Shown piece by piece: positions 32,190-41,567 of a DNA stretch of 64,000 nucleotides (positions are counted from its first letter, which is position 1; each line of letters begins with the position of its first letter). The notes under the pieces were generated by a model. The model ran no database searches. It saw only the letters and a program-made list of their open reading frames with translations, and had not been told where the DNA came from. The position numbers and the translations under genes were made by a program. The stretch is from NCBI RefSeq assembly GCF_008386695.1, contig NZ_VUOC01000002.1:124001-188000 (forward strand). Direction: 5' to 3'. This DNA is from Chitinophaga agrisoli (GTDB taxonomy: Bacteria; Bacteroidota; Bacteroidia; Chitinophagales; Chitinophagaceae).

Positions 32190-34664
32190 CTATTGCTGCT
32201 TCGAAATTAGGTTCACAAATAAGCGGTAAGCGCCCGGCACGCCGGCCGGCAACTGCCGGAAAAAGGCCAGTGAGGTATACACATACCGCCCCTTGCCGTA
32301 GTCCGCTACCAGGGTGCTGCCATCCAGGGGCCGTTCTCCCTTGTCGTTCATGCTGAACAGTTTCTGGTAGGCTTTATCCGCATCTACCGTAAAATACAAT
32401 CCCCTTTCCTGTACCCATCCGTCAAAATCTTCCGGGGTAATGGTATTGGGATAATGCATCACGGAATTATCCGGTTGCAGCCAGGTTATTTTCGCGTGCT
32501 CATCCGTTACCCGGTCTCCGCGGGAAAGGCTGAACGGATAAGGGCCCAGCTGGCTGGTCACCAGCGGCGCGTTGGTATTGTACTGTACCAGTAAGGTGCC
32601 GCCGTTCTTCACATAATCCATCAGGCGGGGTTGCCAGTATTTCAGGCGCTCATTGGTATTATAAGCACGTACCCCCATGATGATGGCATCGTATTGCTGC
32701 AGACGGCCGCCCATAATATCTTTTTCATCCAGGGCGGTAACGTCATATCCTACCTGCCGCAATGAGGCAGCTACCAAATCGCCGGCGCCTGCTATATAAC
32801 CCAGCCGGTTGCCGTTATGCTGCAGGTGTACCCTTACCAGGCGGGCGGCCGCCAGCGGAAACAGGGTAATAGGCGGTATATGATCGTAGTGGATGGTTTG
32901 CAGGCTTTGCGTATACACTTTGCCGTTAACACTGGCGGCTACCGTAAACGTATCTACGCGGTTGGTACCGTTGATCTCAGTAGGCGTTATCTGGAACTGC
33001 AGCTCCATTTCATCCCCCTTACGGTTAAGATTGAATGGCTGACTGGCCGGCGTGGCGGCAAAACCTGCCGGCAGCTGCAGTTTAATATCGCCAGCGGAAT
33101 TATCTGCCATGGTCTTCAGCTTCACGGTTACCGGCTGCGCCTTTTTCTCTGTAAAGATGAATACCTGGTTGGCCAGGTTGGCTACTACCGGCGGCGCTAT
33201 CACCAGCGGGTCATACAGCTCTCCTCTTACGGGATCTGTATGTTTATATTGCAGCGGGCGTACTACGTCAAAGGTCTGGCCGCCTATCTCCAGGCGTACA
33301 GTGGCCTGTATGGCGGGTATGTTTTCCGGGCGGCCTACCAGCTGCTGGTCCTGTATAATATACATGCCAACCGGGTGCTGGGCGGCCAGCCAGTAGGGCT
33401 GCGATAAGCTTTCATTGGCAGGTACTGTCAATGCCTGCGGGAAACTCATTAGCTGGTCATATTCCAGCGGCTGGTTCACTGTGCTATCCTTATCCAGTAC
33501 ACGGATGTTTTGCAAACGTACCGGTACATGGCTGTTATTGATGATCTGTAAATTGGCTTGCATAGGCTGGCCGGGCACTACCACCGGCGAGGCGCTATAG
33601 GCCTCTACCCACAGGCCGGCGCAGGCCAGCACCAGCTGGTCCACTTCTTTGGCCTTCTGGGTTTTCCAGTAACCATCCGGCAATGCGTTGATGGCTTTGC
33701 GGATGGTCAGTAAAGCAGGTATGGAGGCGGAAGGATCTTCCAGGTTATAAGCAGCTAAGGCCTTGTTTACCAGGTCGCCAATGGCTTTGCCGCCAGGCAC
33801 CCTTTCCCAGGAAGTGTTAACGCCGTCCATCAGGCTTTGCTTAGGCGCATCGCCCGCTATGGTAGTAAAGTATTCCAGGGAGCTGCCACGGCTGGCGGCT
33901 ACGCCAAAACCCTGGCTTTTGTGCTGGGAGCGGCTTTCTGCGGCTATCTCCCCATATCCACGGCCCAGCAGCACGTTAAACGCGCCTACGTCTATTTTAT
34001 ATTGGTCCGGAGAGGTGGTGTTCACATTGCCAAAGCTGAAGGTATTCCACAACAGGCGTTTGGCCTGCCAGGGTTGTACATATTTCAGCTGCTCAGGGAA
34101 ACGTTTAGGATCGGCGGCGGCGGCAAAAGCCTCTGCTGCCAGCATGGCGGATGCCGTATGGTGGCCATGCCCGGCGCGGCTGTCTGCCGGGAAACGGGCA
34201 ACGATCACGTCCGGTTTAAAATTACGGATTACCCAAACGGCATCGCCGAGGATCTTTTCCCGGTCCCAAATGGTAAAGGTCTCCTGCGGGTTCTTGGAAA
34301 AGCCAAAGTCCTGCGCCCGGGTAAAGAACTGCTCCGCCCCGTCTATACGGCGGGCGGCCAGCAATTCCTGGGTACGGATCAGGCCCAGCAGCTCTCCCTG
34401 CTCATTACCTACCAGGTTCTGTCCGCCATCGCCCCGGGTAAGGGAAAGATAACCGGTACGGTATAACTTTTCCTTTGCCAGGTATCCCAGCAGGCGGGTA
34501 TTTTCATCATCCGGATGAGCAGCCATGTATAAGATGCTGCCCAGCGTATCCAGTTTCTTTAATTGCAATTTTATGTCTGCGGCATTCCATGCGGGCGATG
34601 GTTGCGCCCATAGCTGCAGCTGAGCGAGTAATATGGCCAATGTGAAGCTGATCCTTACAAACAT
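32190..34664 (-). CDS. PIG-L family deacetylase, large exported form
   Basis: An 824-residue exported protein (signal peptide about 1-21, ending LWAQ, from ATG 34664). The PIG-L/LmbE domain (about 25-300) has the zinc motif AAHPDDE and a second HGHH motif (RAGHGHHTAS). The middle part is beta-rich, like NEW3 or Ig-type modules, and the last 190 residues contain a ThuA/GATase-like alpha-beta segment (DAIIMGVRAYN...GGTLLVQYNTN). It should remove acetyl groups from an N-acetyl sugar derivative outside the cytoplasm. The operon with a symporter suggests coupled processing and uptake. Confidence 0.88.
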   Translation of the reverse strand: MFVRISFTLAILLAQLQLWAQPSPAWNAADIKLQLKKLDTLGSILYMAAHPDDENTRLLGYLAKEKLYRTGYLSLTRGDGGQNLVGNEQGELLGLIRTQELLAARRIDGAEQFFTRAQDFGFSKNPQETFTIWDREKILGDAVWVIRNFKPDVIVARFPADSRAGHGHHTASAMLAAEAFAAAADPKRFPEQLKYVQPWQAKRLLWNTFSFGNVNTTSPDQYKIDVGAFNVLLGRGYGEIAAESRSQHKSQGFGVAASRGSSLEYFTTIAGDAPKQSLMDGVNTSWERVPGGKAIGDLVNKALAAYNLEDPSASIPALLTIRKAINALPDGYWKTQKAKEVDQLVLACAGLWVEAYSASPVVVPGQPMQANLQIINNSHVPVRLQNIRVLDKDSTVNQPLEYDQLMSFPQALTVPANESLSQPYWLAAQHPVGMYIIQDQQLVGRPENIPAIQATVRLEIGGQTFDVVRPLQYKHTDPVRGELYDPLVIAPPVVANLANQVFIFTEKKAQPVTVKLKTMADNSAGDIKLQLPAGFAATPASQPFNLNRKGDEMELQFQITPTEINGTNRVDTFTVAASVNGKVYTQSLQTIHYDHIPPITLFPLAAARLVRVHLQHNGNRLGYIAGAGDLVAASLRQVGYDVTALDEKDIMGGRLQQYDAIIMGVRAYNTNERLKYWQPRLMDYVKNGGTLLVQYNTNAPLVTSQLGPYPFSLSRGDRVTDEHAKITWLQPDNSVMHYPNTITPEDFDGWVQERGLYFTVDADKAYQKLFSMNDKGERPLDGSTLVADYGKGRYVYTSLAFFRQLPAGVPGAYRLFVNLISKQQ

Positions 34665-34691
34665 GTTGTTGTGTCGTGGTTTACAGATCAT

Positions 34692-34699
34692 CAAAAATA
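34692..34699 (-). promoter_or_regulatory. -7 box candidate (TATTTTTG) for the PIG-L operon
   Basis: It is an exact TAnnTTTG match on the minus strand, 28 bp upstream of the PIG-L ATG. No -33 element was recognised. Confidence 0.4.
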
Positions 34700-34766
34700 A
34701 GAATAATAAGATAGGGCAGATAGAAAAAAGGAGGAGTGGGAAAAACGTAAAATAAGAGGCAAAATG

Positions 34767-35096
34767 TTATTTCTTAAACATAAAATACACGGCGGCCAGT
34801 ATAAATGCAAAAGATACGAGGTAATTCCAGCGTAAAGGCTCCTTCAGGTAAAAAATGGCAAACAGGCAGAATACGCTGAGGGTTATCACCTCCTGGATGG
34901 TCTTTAGCTGGAAACCGCTAAGCCCATCCTGCGCGCCCAGCCGGTTGGCCGGGACCATAAAACAGTATTCAAAAAAAGCAATGCCCCAGCTGATGAGGAT
35001 CACCTTCCACAGGGCAAGGTCCTGGTGCTTCAGGTGGCCATACCAGGCAAAGGTCATAAAGGTGTTGGAGACGATAAGCAGCAGGATGGTGCGCAT
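34767..35096 (-). CDS. DMT-superfamily small protein (DUF486)
   Basis: A 109-residue protein with four membrane helices, matching DUF486 of the drug/metabolite transporter superfamily: TFAWYGHLKH near the start, the central SWGIAFFEYCFMVPANRLG motif, and FYLKEPLRWNYLVSF before the last helix. These proteins resemble half-size EmrE-like units and probably form dimers; no substrate is known. The gene is 12 bp after pyrB and likely part of its transcript. Confidence 0.88.
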   Translation of the reverse strand: MRTILLLIVSNTFMTFAWYGHLKHQDLALWKVILISWGIAFFEYCFMVPANRLGAQDGLSGFQLKTIQEVITLSVFCLFAIFYLKEPLRWNYLVSFAFILAAVYFMFKK

Positions 35097-35108
35097 AAAA
35101 CCTTTTTC

Positions 35109-36041
35109 CTATTGTTGTTCACGTTTGCCCGCCAGCAGGTATAATACCGCCATACGGATGGCCACCCCGTTCTCTACCTGGTCCAGGATAATGGACTGGC
35201 CGGAGTCTGCCACATCAGAGCTCAGCTCCACCCCACGGTTAATGGGGCCGGGGTGCATGATCACGATGTCTTTTTGCAGGCTGTCCAGCAAGCGGCGGTT
35301 TACGCCGTATACCAGGGAGTATTCCCGCAGGGAGGAGAATAAAGGCGTATTCTGCCGTTCCAGCTGTATGCGCAGCACGTTGGCCACATCGCACCAGGCC
35401 AGTGCCTCGCGGATGTTATAGGTAACGTTTACGCCCAGGGCGGTAGCCATATATTTGGGTATCAGCGTAGGCGGACCCACTACGGTCACCTCCGCGCCCA
35501 GTTTTTTGAGACAGTAGATATTGGACAGGGCCACGCGGGAGTGCATGATATCTCCGCAGATAGCCACTTTTTTGCCTTGTACATCACCCAGCTTCTCGCG
35601 GATGGAGAAAGCGTCCAGCAAGGCCTGCGTGGGATGTTCGTTAATGCCGTCGCCGGCGTTGACGATAGGCGCCTGTATGTGTTTGGAAAGGAAGTGCGGA
35701 GCGCCGCTGGCAGAGTGCCGCATGACCACCATATCCACCTTCATGGACAAGATGTTGTTAACGGTATCTATCAGTGTTTCTCCTTTGGAAACCGAGGAGC
35801 CGGAAGCGGAGAAGTTCACCACATCCGCGCCCAGGCGTTTTTCCGCCAGCTCAAAAGAGATACGGGTGCGGGTAGAGTTCTCAAAGAATACATTCACGAT
35901 GGTAGTATCCCGCAATGTTGGAACCTTCTTAATGGGTCTTTGCAATACTTCCTTAAACTGGTCTGCTGTTTGAAAAACGAGCTCTATATCCTGACGTTCC
36001 AGATCGCGTATGCCGAGTAGATGTTTTACTGAGAGTGACAT
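35109..36041 (-). CDS. pyrB: Aspartate carbamoyltransferase, catalytic subunit
   Basis: PyrB joins carbamoyl phosphate and aspartate, the committed step of pyrimidine synthesis. The 310-residue protein has the carbamoyl-phosphate loop ENSTRTRISFE, the second-domain NAGDGINEHPTQALLD and the HPGPINRG motif. No pyrI regulatory subunit is adjacent. The start at 36041 (MSLSVKHLLG) is preferred over 36053. A TATATTTG box on the minus strand at 36051-36058 lies so close that a very short leader would result; transcription from the pyrR promoter 50 bp further up is the simpler view. Confidence 0.96.
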   Translation of the reverse strand: MSLSVKHLLGIRDLERQDIELVFQTADQFKEVLQRPIKKVPTLRDTTIVNVFFENSTRTRISFELAEKRLGADVVNFSASGSSVSKGETLIDTVNNILSMKVDMVVMRHSASGAPHFLSKHIQAPIVNAGDGINEHPTQALLDAFSIREKLGDVQGKKVAICGDIMHSRVALSNIYCLKKLGAEVTVVGPPTLIPKYMATALGVNVTYNIREALAWCDVANVLRIQLERQNTPLFSSLREYSLVYGVNRRLLDSLQKDIVIMHPGPINRGVELSSDVADSGQSIILDQVENGVAIRMAVLYLLAGKREQQ

Positions 36042-36092
36042 TCTAAGGTGCAAATATACAGGTGAAAATTAAAATCCGAAGCCGGATTTTTG

Positions 36093-36623
36093 CTATTCCA
36101 GGATGATCACTTCGTCCTTACCGTCCCGTTCCTGCCATAACACCCGTACCTTTTCACTGATAATGGCGTCTACAGTACGGCCGGTATAGTCCGGCTGGAT
36201 GGGCAGTTGCCGCGTAAAACGGCGGTCTACCAGCACCAGCAGCTCCACGGCGGCAGGCCGGCCAAAGTCCAGCATGGCGTCTAGCGCAGAGCGGATGGTA
36301 CGGCCGGTATACAGCACATCGTCTATCAATACCACCCGTTTGTTTTCAATGGAAAAATTGATATCCGTTTCATTGGGTACATGCAGTTCCGTGCCCTTGT
36401 TAAAGTCATCGCGGTAAAACGTGATATCCAGCTTACCGTAATGGATAGGCGTGCCGGGTAGTAGTTTTTTCAGGGTTTGATGGATGCGGTCAGACAGGTA
36501 AATGCCCCGGGGCTGTAGCCCTATCAGCACCGTATGCTCAAATTGAAGATGATTTTCTATCAGTTGGTGGCAAAGCCTGTCAATGGTAATGGCCAGTTGC
36601 GTACCATTCAGTATGGTCTTCAT
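36093..36623 (-). CDS. pyrR: PyrR-type phosphoribosyltransferase
   Basis: A 176-residue type I phosphoribosyltransferase, the PyrR family, which acts as uracil phosphoribosyltransferase and, in many bacteria, as an RNA-binding attenuator of pyr genes. The PRPP loop is VVLIDDVLYTGRT (about 95-107), and LIGLQPRGIYLSDRI near residue 33 is the PPi loop. Its gene precedes pyrB by 51 bp. No PyrR-binding leader with a competing terminator is visible between the two, so RNA control is not demonstrated here. Confidence 0.93.
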   Translation of the reverse strand: MKTILNGTQLAITIDRLCHQLIENHLQFEHTVLIGLQPRGIYLSDRIHQTLKKLLPGTPIHYGKLDITFYRDDFNKGTELHVPNETDINFSIENKRVVLIDDVLYTGRTIRSALDAMLDFGRPAAVELLVLVDRRFTRQLPIQPDYTGRTVDAIISEKVRVLWQERDGKDEVIILE

Positions 36624-36641
36624 CTGTAAAGATTAAAGGTC

Positions 36642-36649
36642 CAAAAGTA
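36642..36649 (-). promoter_or_regulatory. -7 box candidate (TACTTTTG) for pyrR-pyrB
   Basis: An exact match to TAnnTTTG on the minus strand, 19 bp before the pyrR ATG, giving a leader of about 12 nt. Confidence 0.5.
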
Positions 36650-36800
36650 ATGATTAATGTGCATACTATCCCCCCACAATCATATCCTTATCCGCTAACA
36701 AACTTTAACATTGTTATATAACATTCCTTAACAATATATTTTGTTTTTACTGTTTAGATTGCTGCCGTCAATTTACTTATTCAACTAAACCAGTTAAATT

Positions 36801-37442
36801 ATGCAGAGAATTTTATCGATCCTTTGTATCGGATCCCTCATGTTATTAACCCACCCCAAAGCCAATGCCCAGGAGCAGTTACCAGAAAAAAAGAACCTCA
36901 TTGGGGCCGGCCTTTCATTCAGCTCAGGAAAATCCGATGTGCCCACGGGCAGTACTTTTGATGGCAAGTACTTCAGCATTAATACCACTATCACTTACGC
37001 CCATTATCTTCGAAAGAATCTGGCACTGGGTGTTATTGTCTCCTATTCACACGCAAAGGATGGAATTTTTGATTATCCCACCAATGTATATGTAACAAAG
37101 AAATCAAATGCCGGTTATTTTGCGCCGTTTGTACGCCTGGATATTCCTCTCTGGCAAAGCCGGTTCTCTATTTTCAACGACCTGGGCATAAGCGGTTCTT
37201 ATACAAAGAACAGGACCGAATATCTTACCGGTGATGTAAAAGAGGACTCCTGGGGCCTGGGGGCGTTTTACAGACCAGGGCTCATGTTCCGCCTAAAAAG
37301 CAATATTTCCCTCCAGCTGGCATATGGCCAACTGCTTTCCTACAACTATCTGCATAACCCGGGCTACAGTTCGCACTCATTCAGCCTGGTTAACGGCGAT
37401 AACCTGGGTGATCTGCAGTTTGGCGTAAACTTCCTGTTTTAG
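36801..37442 (+). CDS. Outer membrane beta-barrel protein
   Basis: A 213-residue protein with a signal peptide (1-24, ending ANAQ). The mature part has alternating aromatic beta strands, for example TITYAHYLRKNLALGVIVSY and PFVRLDIPLW, and ends in a typical last strand GDLQFGVNFLF with terminal Phe, as needed for insertion by BamA. It is a small porin-like barrel of about 8 strands without a known function. A close paralogue follows 36 bp downstream, so the pair arose by tandem duplication. Confidence 0.85.
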   Translation: MQRILSILCIGSLMLLTHPKANAQEQLPEKKNLIGAGLSFSSGKSDVPTGSTFDGKYFSINTTITYAHYLRKNLALGVIVSYSHAKDGIFDYPTNVYVTKKSNAGYFAPFVRLDIPLWQSRFSIFNDLGISGSYTKNRTEYLTGDVKEDSWGLGAFYRPGLMFRLKSNISLQLAYGQLLSYNYLHNPGYSSHSFSLVNGDNLGDLQFGVNFLF

Positions 37443-37478
37443 GCCCTCCCATTTTTCTTACACTAAACTGATTAAACT

Positions 37479-38093
37479 ATGCAGAGATTGCTATCAGTCT
37501 TTTGTATTGGATGCCTCTTGTTGTTTACCCATTTTACAGCCAGCGCCCAGGAGCAGTTACCTGACAAACGCAACCTCATCGGGGCCGGCCTTTCATTCAG
37601 CTCCAGTACAGCCATCTACGATGGAAGAACGAATAACCTTACCACAAGCATTAGGTATGCTCATTATCTCAGAAAAAATCTGGCACTGGGCGCCGCCATC
37701 AGTTCGGGGCGCTACAGCTTCGACGCTTTTGATTACGCCGTTAATGACTACGAAACCCTCAAATCCAACGCTTATTACTTTTCGCCGTTTGTACGCTTCG
37801 ATATGCCCTTATGGCAAAACCGGTTGCTCATTTTTAATGAGCTTGGCGTAAGTGGCAACTATCTGGAAACAGCACACCACTATCCCAGTTCCGAAGACAC
37901 CCATTATAGCTGGGGCTTGGGCGCTTATTACAGCCCGGGACTGATGTACCGGCTCAAAAGTAATATTGCATTCCAGGTATCCTATGGATTGGTGTCCTAC
38001 GGCTACTCCGGCACATACAAATCACATTCAGTCGATGTTGTAAGCACGCGCAAATTAAAAGATCTGGCCTTTGGCGTGAACTTCCTGTTCTAA
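37479..38093 (+). CDS. Outer membrane beta-barrel protein, tandem paralogue
   Basis: A 204-residue protein with a signal peptide (1-24, ending ASAQ). It aligns along its whole length with the preceding gene product: both start MQR(I/L)LS, share KNLIGAGLSFSS-like and YAHYLRKNLALG stretches, and end FGVNFLF. The middle loops have diverged, which points to different exposed surfaces. The pair is read in one direction and ends with a terminator. Confidence 0.85.
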   Translation: MQRLLSVFCIGCLLLFTHFTASAQEQLPDKRNLIGAGLSFSSSTAIYDGRTNNLTTSIRYAHYLRKNLALGAAISSGRYSFDAFDYAVNDYETLKSNAYYFSPFVRFDMPLWQNRLLIFNELGVSGNYLETAHHYPSSEDTHYSWGLGAYYSPGLMYRLKSNIAFQVSYGLVSYGYSGTYKSHSVDVVSTRKLKDLAFGVNFLF

Positions 38094-38104
38094 CCCTTCC
38101 ATAC

Positions 38105-38142
38105 AGGGCCGTCCTGGTTATCCGGGATGGCCCTATTTTTTT
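38105..38142 (+). terminator. Intrinsic terminator after the barrel pair
   Basis: AGGGCC (38105-38110) pairs with GGCCCT (38129-38134), with an inner TCC/GGA extension, followed by seven T. Confidence 0.85.
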
Positions 38143-38232
38143 AAATATCCCCCCGGCAGCAGCAACCGTCGCCCTTTATACTTCGTATTCAATTATGTCT
38201 GACCTTTATACCAGACAATAAACCCTCATACA

Positions 38233-38757
38233 ATGATAAAACGGAACATGTTGAACGCCCTGGCGGCGTCACTGCTGCTATTGTTGGTAAGCTGCAGTTC
38301 AGAAGCACAGGTAAAAGTTGGCAGCAAAGTGCCTGAATTTCAATTGAAAGACCAGGATGGTAAGTTATTTGACGTTAGCACCGTGCTGGGCAAGCAGCCC
38401 CTGGTCATCTATTTCTATCCAAAAGATGAAACCAACATCTGCACGAAAGAGGCCTGCTCCTTCCGGGATGCATTTGCGGAGTTTGGCGAATACGGCGCCA
38501 AAGTGATCGGCATCAGCAGCGATAATGTTGCCTCCCATCAGGAGTTTGCACAACACCATCAGCTTCCCTTCACCCTGCTGGCGGATACTGCCAACCAGGT
38601 TAGGCAATTATTTGGCGTACCCAAGGCAATGATGTTCCCGGGACGGGTAACCTATGTGGTGGATAAGCAGGGCGTGGTAGTGCACCAGTTCAATTCTATA
38701 AGAGAGGCGGAGAAACATGTGTCAGAAGCGCTGACCGCCCTGAAGACGATGAAGTGA
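38233..38757 (+). CDS. Bcp-type peroxiredoxin, probable lipoprotein
   Basis: A 174-residue thiol peroxidase of the Bcp/PrxQ class. The N-terminus is a lipoprotein signal (LVSC, C21), so the enzyme is probably anchored in the envelope, unlike cytosolic Bcp. The active site is YPKDETNICTKEACSF: the peroxidatic C70 replaces the more usual VTxxC context with NIC, and the resolving C75 lies five residues later, as in PrxQ. It would reduce hydrogen peroxide and lipid peroxides. It has its own short upstream gap and a terminator shared with metK. Confidence 0.9.
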   Translation: MIKRNMLNALAASLLLLLVSCSSEAQVKVGSKVPEFQLKDQDGKLFDVSTVLGKQPLVIYFYPKDETNICTKEACSFRDAFAEFGEYGAKVIGISSDNVASHQEFAQHHQLPFTLLADTANQVRQLFGVPKAMMFPGRVTYVVDKQGVVVHQFNSIREAEKHVSEALTALKTMK

Positions 38758-38768
38758 TATGAATGGAA

Positions 38769-38801
38769 ATGGGCTGATGACCGTAAAGGTCATCAGCCCA
38801 T
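38769..38801. terminator. Perfect 14-bp hairpin between convergent genes
   Basis: Arms 38769-38782 and 38788-38801 pair perfectly around a 5-nt loop. The U-tract is poor, but the position between the convergent peroxiredoxin and metK genes supports a terminator role. Confidence 0.75.
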
Positions 38802-38823
38802 TAATATATTACGCATCAACCTA

Positions 38824-40077
38824 TTACAGGCCAAATGCTTTCTTAACCTGGTCTACATGATCCAGCTTTTCCCAGGTGAACAGTTCTACTTCTACTTTCT
38901 TCTCTGTCTTTTTTCCTTTGTTGAACACCTTGGTAATTACCTGGCTCTCACGGCCCATGTGCCCGTAAGCAGCAGTTTCGCTATAGATAGGATTGCGCAG
39001 TTTCAACCTTTGCTCAATGGAGTAAGGGCGCATATCGAAGATCTCTTCTACTTTGCGGGCAATATCGCCATCTGTCATCTTCACATTGGCAGTGCCGTAG
39101 GTGTTGATGTACAGACCGCAGGGCTTAGCCACGCCAATAGCGTAGGATACCTGTACCAGCACCTCATCGCACAAACCGGCAGCTACCAGGTTCTTGGCAA
39201 TGTGACGGGTAGCATAGGCAGCGGAACGGTCTACCTTGGAAGGATCTTTACCGGAGAAAGCACCGCCACCGTGTGCGCCTTTACCACCATAGGTATCTAC
39301 GATGATCTTACGGCCGGTTAAACCGGTATCGCCGTGGGGACCGCCAATAACGAACTTGCCGGTAGGGTTGATATGATAAGTGATCTTATCATTGAACAGT
39401 GACTGCAGTTCGGGTTTCAGCTGGGCCTTTACGCGGGGCACTACGATGTTGATGATGTCCGCTTTGATCTTAGCCAGCATCTGCTCGTCCTTGTCAAAAT
39501 CATCGTGCTGGGTAGATACTACGATAGTGTCTATACGAACGGGTTTGTTATCGTCTGAATATTCGATGGTTACCTGTGATTTCGCATCGGGGCGCAGGTA
39601 AGTGATATCTTTATTTTCACGGCGTACGGCAGCCAGTTCCAGCAGCAGTTTGTGCGCCAGATCCAGTGCCAGGGGCATATAGTTATCCGTTTCGCGGCTG
39701 GCATAACCAAACATCATACCCTGGTCGCCGGCGCCCTGCTCTTCGGGCGATTTGCGCTCTACTCCCTGGTTAATGTCAGGAGACTGTTCGTGGATGGCAG
39801 ACAGGATACCGCAGCTGTTTGCTTCAAACATATATTCACTCTTGGTATATCCTATCTTACGGATCACTTCACGGGCAATATCCTGCACGTCCAGGTAGGC
39901 CTCAGACTTCACCTCGCCTGCCAGCACCACCTGTCCGGTAGTTACCAGGGTCTCACAGGCAACCTTTGACTTTGCATCATATGCAAGAAAATGATCTATC
40001 AGCGCATCGGAGATTTGATCGGCTACTTTATCCGGATGTCCTTCAGAAACAGACTCTGACGTAAATAAATAAGGCAT
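38824..40077 (-). CDS. metK: S-adenosylmethionine synthetase
   Basis: MetK makes S-adenosylmethionine from methionine and ATP. The 417-residue protein has [15 protein letters not shown] at the N-terminus, [12 protein letters not shown] (ATP site) and [19 protein letters not shown] near residue 270. It is slightly longer than the E. coli enzyme owing to an extended central region. It follows the DUF4270 gene by 15 bp on the same strand, so no SAM riboswitch can lie directly ahead of it, and none is seen upstream of DUF4270. Confidence 0.97.
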   Translation of the reverse strand: MPYLFTSESVSEGHPDKVADQISDALIDHFLAYDAKSKVACETLVTTGQVVLAGEVKSEAYLDVQDIAREVIRKIGYTKSEYMFEANSCGILSAIHEQSPDINQGVERKSPEEQGAGDQGMMFGYASRETDNYMPLALDLAHKLLLELAAVRRENKDITYLRPDAKSQVTIEYSDDNKPVRIDTIVVSTQHDDFDKDEQMLAKIKADIINIVVPRVKAQLKPELQSLFNDKITYHINPTGKFVIGGPHGDTGLTGRKIIVDTYGGKGAHGGGAFSGKDPSKVDRSAAYATRHIAKNLVAAGLCDEVLVQVSYAIGVAKPCGLYINTYGTANVKMTDGDIARKVEEIFDMRPYSIEQRLKLRNPIYSETAAYGHMGRESQVITKVFNKGKKTEKKVEVELFTWEKLDHVDQVKKAFGL

Positions 40078-40092
40078 AAAACGCTTTCTCTT

Positions 40093-41469
40093 TTAAAGTT
40101 TAGTATAAATGATCCGCAATTTCAAATTATATGTGGAGTGGCTTCCGCCGCCCACCCTTACACGGTGCACATCAATATTCCGGGGGGAAAGCGCATCCAG
40201 TCTAAACCCGGTATTGGTTTCCTGTTTACGTATCAGGAACTGCAGATAACGGGCAATATTAAACTTGTATTGTGCCATCCTGATCCCGCCAAATTCGGTC
40301 CTCACGATCTCTTTCACTCCGCCAAAATACGGTTGGTTGGGATTTTGGGGATTGCCATAATCGATAATGGGTTTGATGGTATCCCCATTACCTAACTGGC
40401 GCAAAAGTAATAAATCAGGCTCAGAATAAATACGTTCTGTTGGCGAGGTACCGGTAGTCACCTCTGTGATCACCAGCTCGGCCTTGTTGATAACGACGTT
40501 GGGGAAGTTTTCCAGGTTAGGGATGGTGACCTTCGTATACACACCCGGGGCATCTTCCAGGTACAGCAGGCTATCCCCTTCAGGGCGGTTGGTGTTCAGG
40601 TATTGATTGGCCTCCGCGCCGGTATGGTTATGCACAAAGTAGTTAGCATGTGCGGACCCGGTGTTGTCGAAGGGGAAGCTGGCCACGAGGGAGTCGTTCT
40701 CCGAATTCTTGTAGTACACCCGCAGGTACGTGGGCGTGCTGGCATGGTTCAGGTTCAGGTACAGCATGGTACGGTTGGTAGCCAGGCTGGTATCCGGTAC
40801 AATGGCCAGGCCTTTCAGGAAAACATGAAAGGTTGAGTCATTGACAAAAGCGCCGGTAGACGATTGCTGCAGCAGCTGGTTACCAAAAGCGCTGCTCAGG
40901 GTGATATGCAGCTGGGGGCCTTGTTTCTGACCATATACGGACACAGAATCCCTTAAGGATCTGGCTGATACGGTGGCGGTGCCCAGCAGCTCGCCCTGGT
41001 TATACTTGAGCGCCTGGTAGTACCGGTAGTTGGAATCTATCTTAAAATCAGGCTCATTCATGCGGTACACCCGGAAGGTCAGCGGCGATAAAGAGTCGCC
41101 ATAAAAACCTTCATAAGGTATATACAGCACCACGGAGTCCAGCGTCTGGTTGGCGCCCTGGTAGCTGAATGCGTTGCTGGGCAGGCTCATTTGGGTATAT
41201 ACAAAGCCCTGTACCCGGCCAAATAACGGATCGTCGTTAATAGAGCCTAAAACTTTCTGGTAATTACCTTGCCCGGTAAATACCGTGGAGTCTGTTTTCC
41301 AGATGTTGTGGGTGATAATGTTGTCGATAGTGGTGTCCTGCGCATTTACGAAGTCCTTACCGGGTATCAGTTCACGTCCCAGTATAGTGGCCTCATTGCA
41401 GCCGGTTGATGTACGGAGTAAAGAAAAAAGTATTGCTACTAATCCCAGGTTCCTGAAAATAACTCTCAC
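40093..41469 (-). CDS. DUF4270 lipoprotein
   Basis: A 458-residue surface lipoprotein (signal ending TSTGC, Cys at 24) of the DUF4270 family, widely present in Bacteroidota and unassigned in function. The family start GRELIPGKDF follows the lipid anchor. The chain is beta-rich with many Ser/Thr/Asn residues and a run of paired beta modules. It neighbours metK on one side and the GT5-like gene on the other; this group next to panC is a conserved arrangement in the phylum. Confidence 0.88.
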   Translation of the reverse strand: MRVIFRNLGLVAILFSLLRTSTGCNEATILGRELIPGKDFVNAQDTTIDNIITHNIWKTDSTVFTGQGNYQKVLGSINDDPLFGRVQGFVYTQMSLPSNAFSYQGANQTLDSVVLYIPYEGFYGDSLSPLTFRVYRMNEPDFKIDSNYRYYQALKYNQGELLGTATVSARSLRDSVSVYGQKQGPQLHITLSSAFGNQLLQQSSTGAFVNDSTFHVFLKGLAIVPDTSLATNRTMLYLNLNHASTPTYLRVYYKNSENDSLVASFPFDNTGSAHANYFVHNHTGAEANQYLNTNRPEGDSLLYLEDAPGVYTKVTIPNLENFPNVVINKAELVITEVTTGTSPTERIYSEPDLLLLRQLGNGDTIKPIIDYGNPQNPNQPYFGGVKEIVRTEFGGIRMAQYKFNIARYLQFLIRKQETNTGFRLDALSPRNIDVHRVRVGGGSHSTYNLKLRIIYTKL

Positions 41470-41567
41470 GCTGTTTGTTTTGAGATTTTTATTGCCTGTT
41501 TAAATATAAGTTCGCCATCCAGGCACATGCCATGGGCCCCGGTTGAAGTGGGCCCAGGCTTCATAAG

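Noticed and set aside
40078-40092. SAM riboswitch ahead of metK
   Set aside because: Only 15 bp separate metK from the preceding gene, and the region before that gene (41470-41567) has no SAM-aptamer features.
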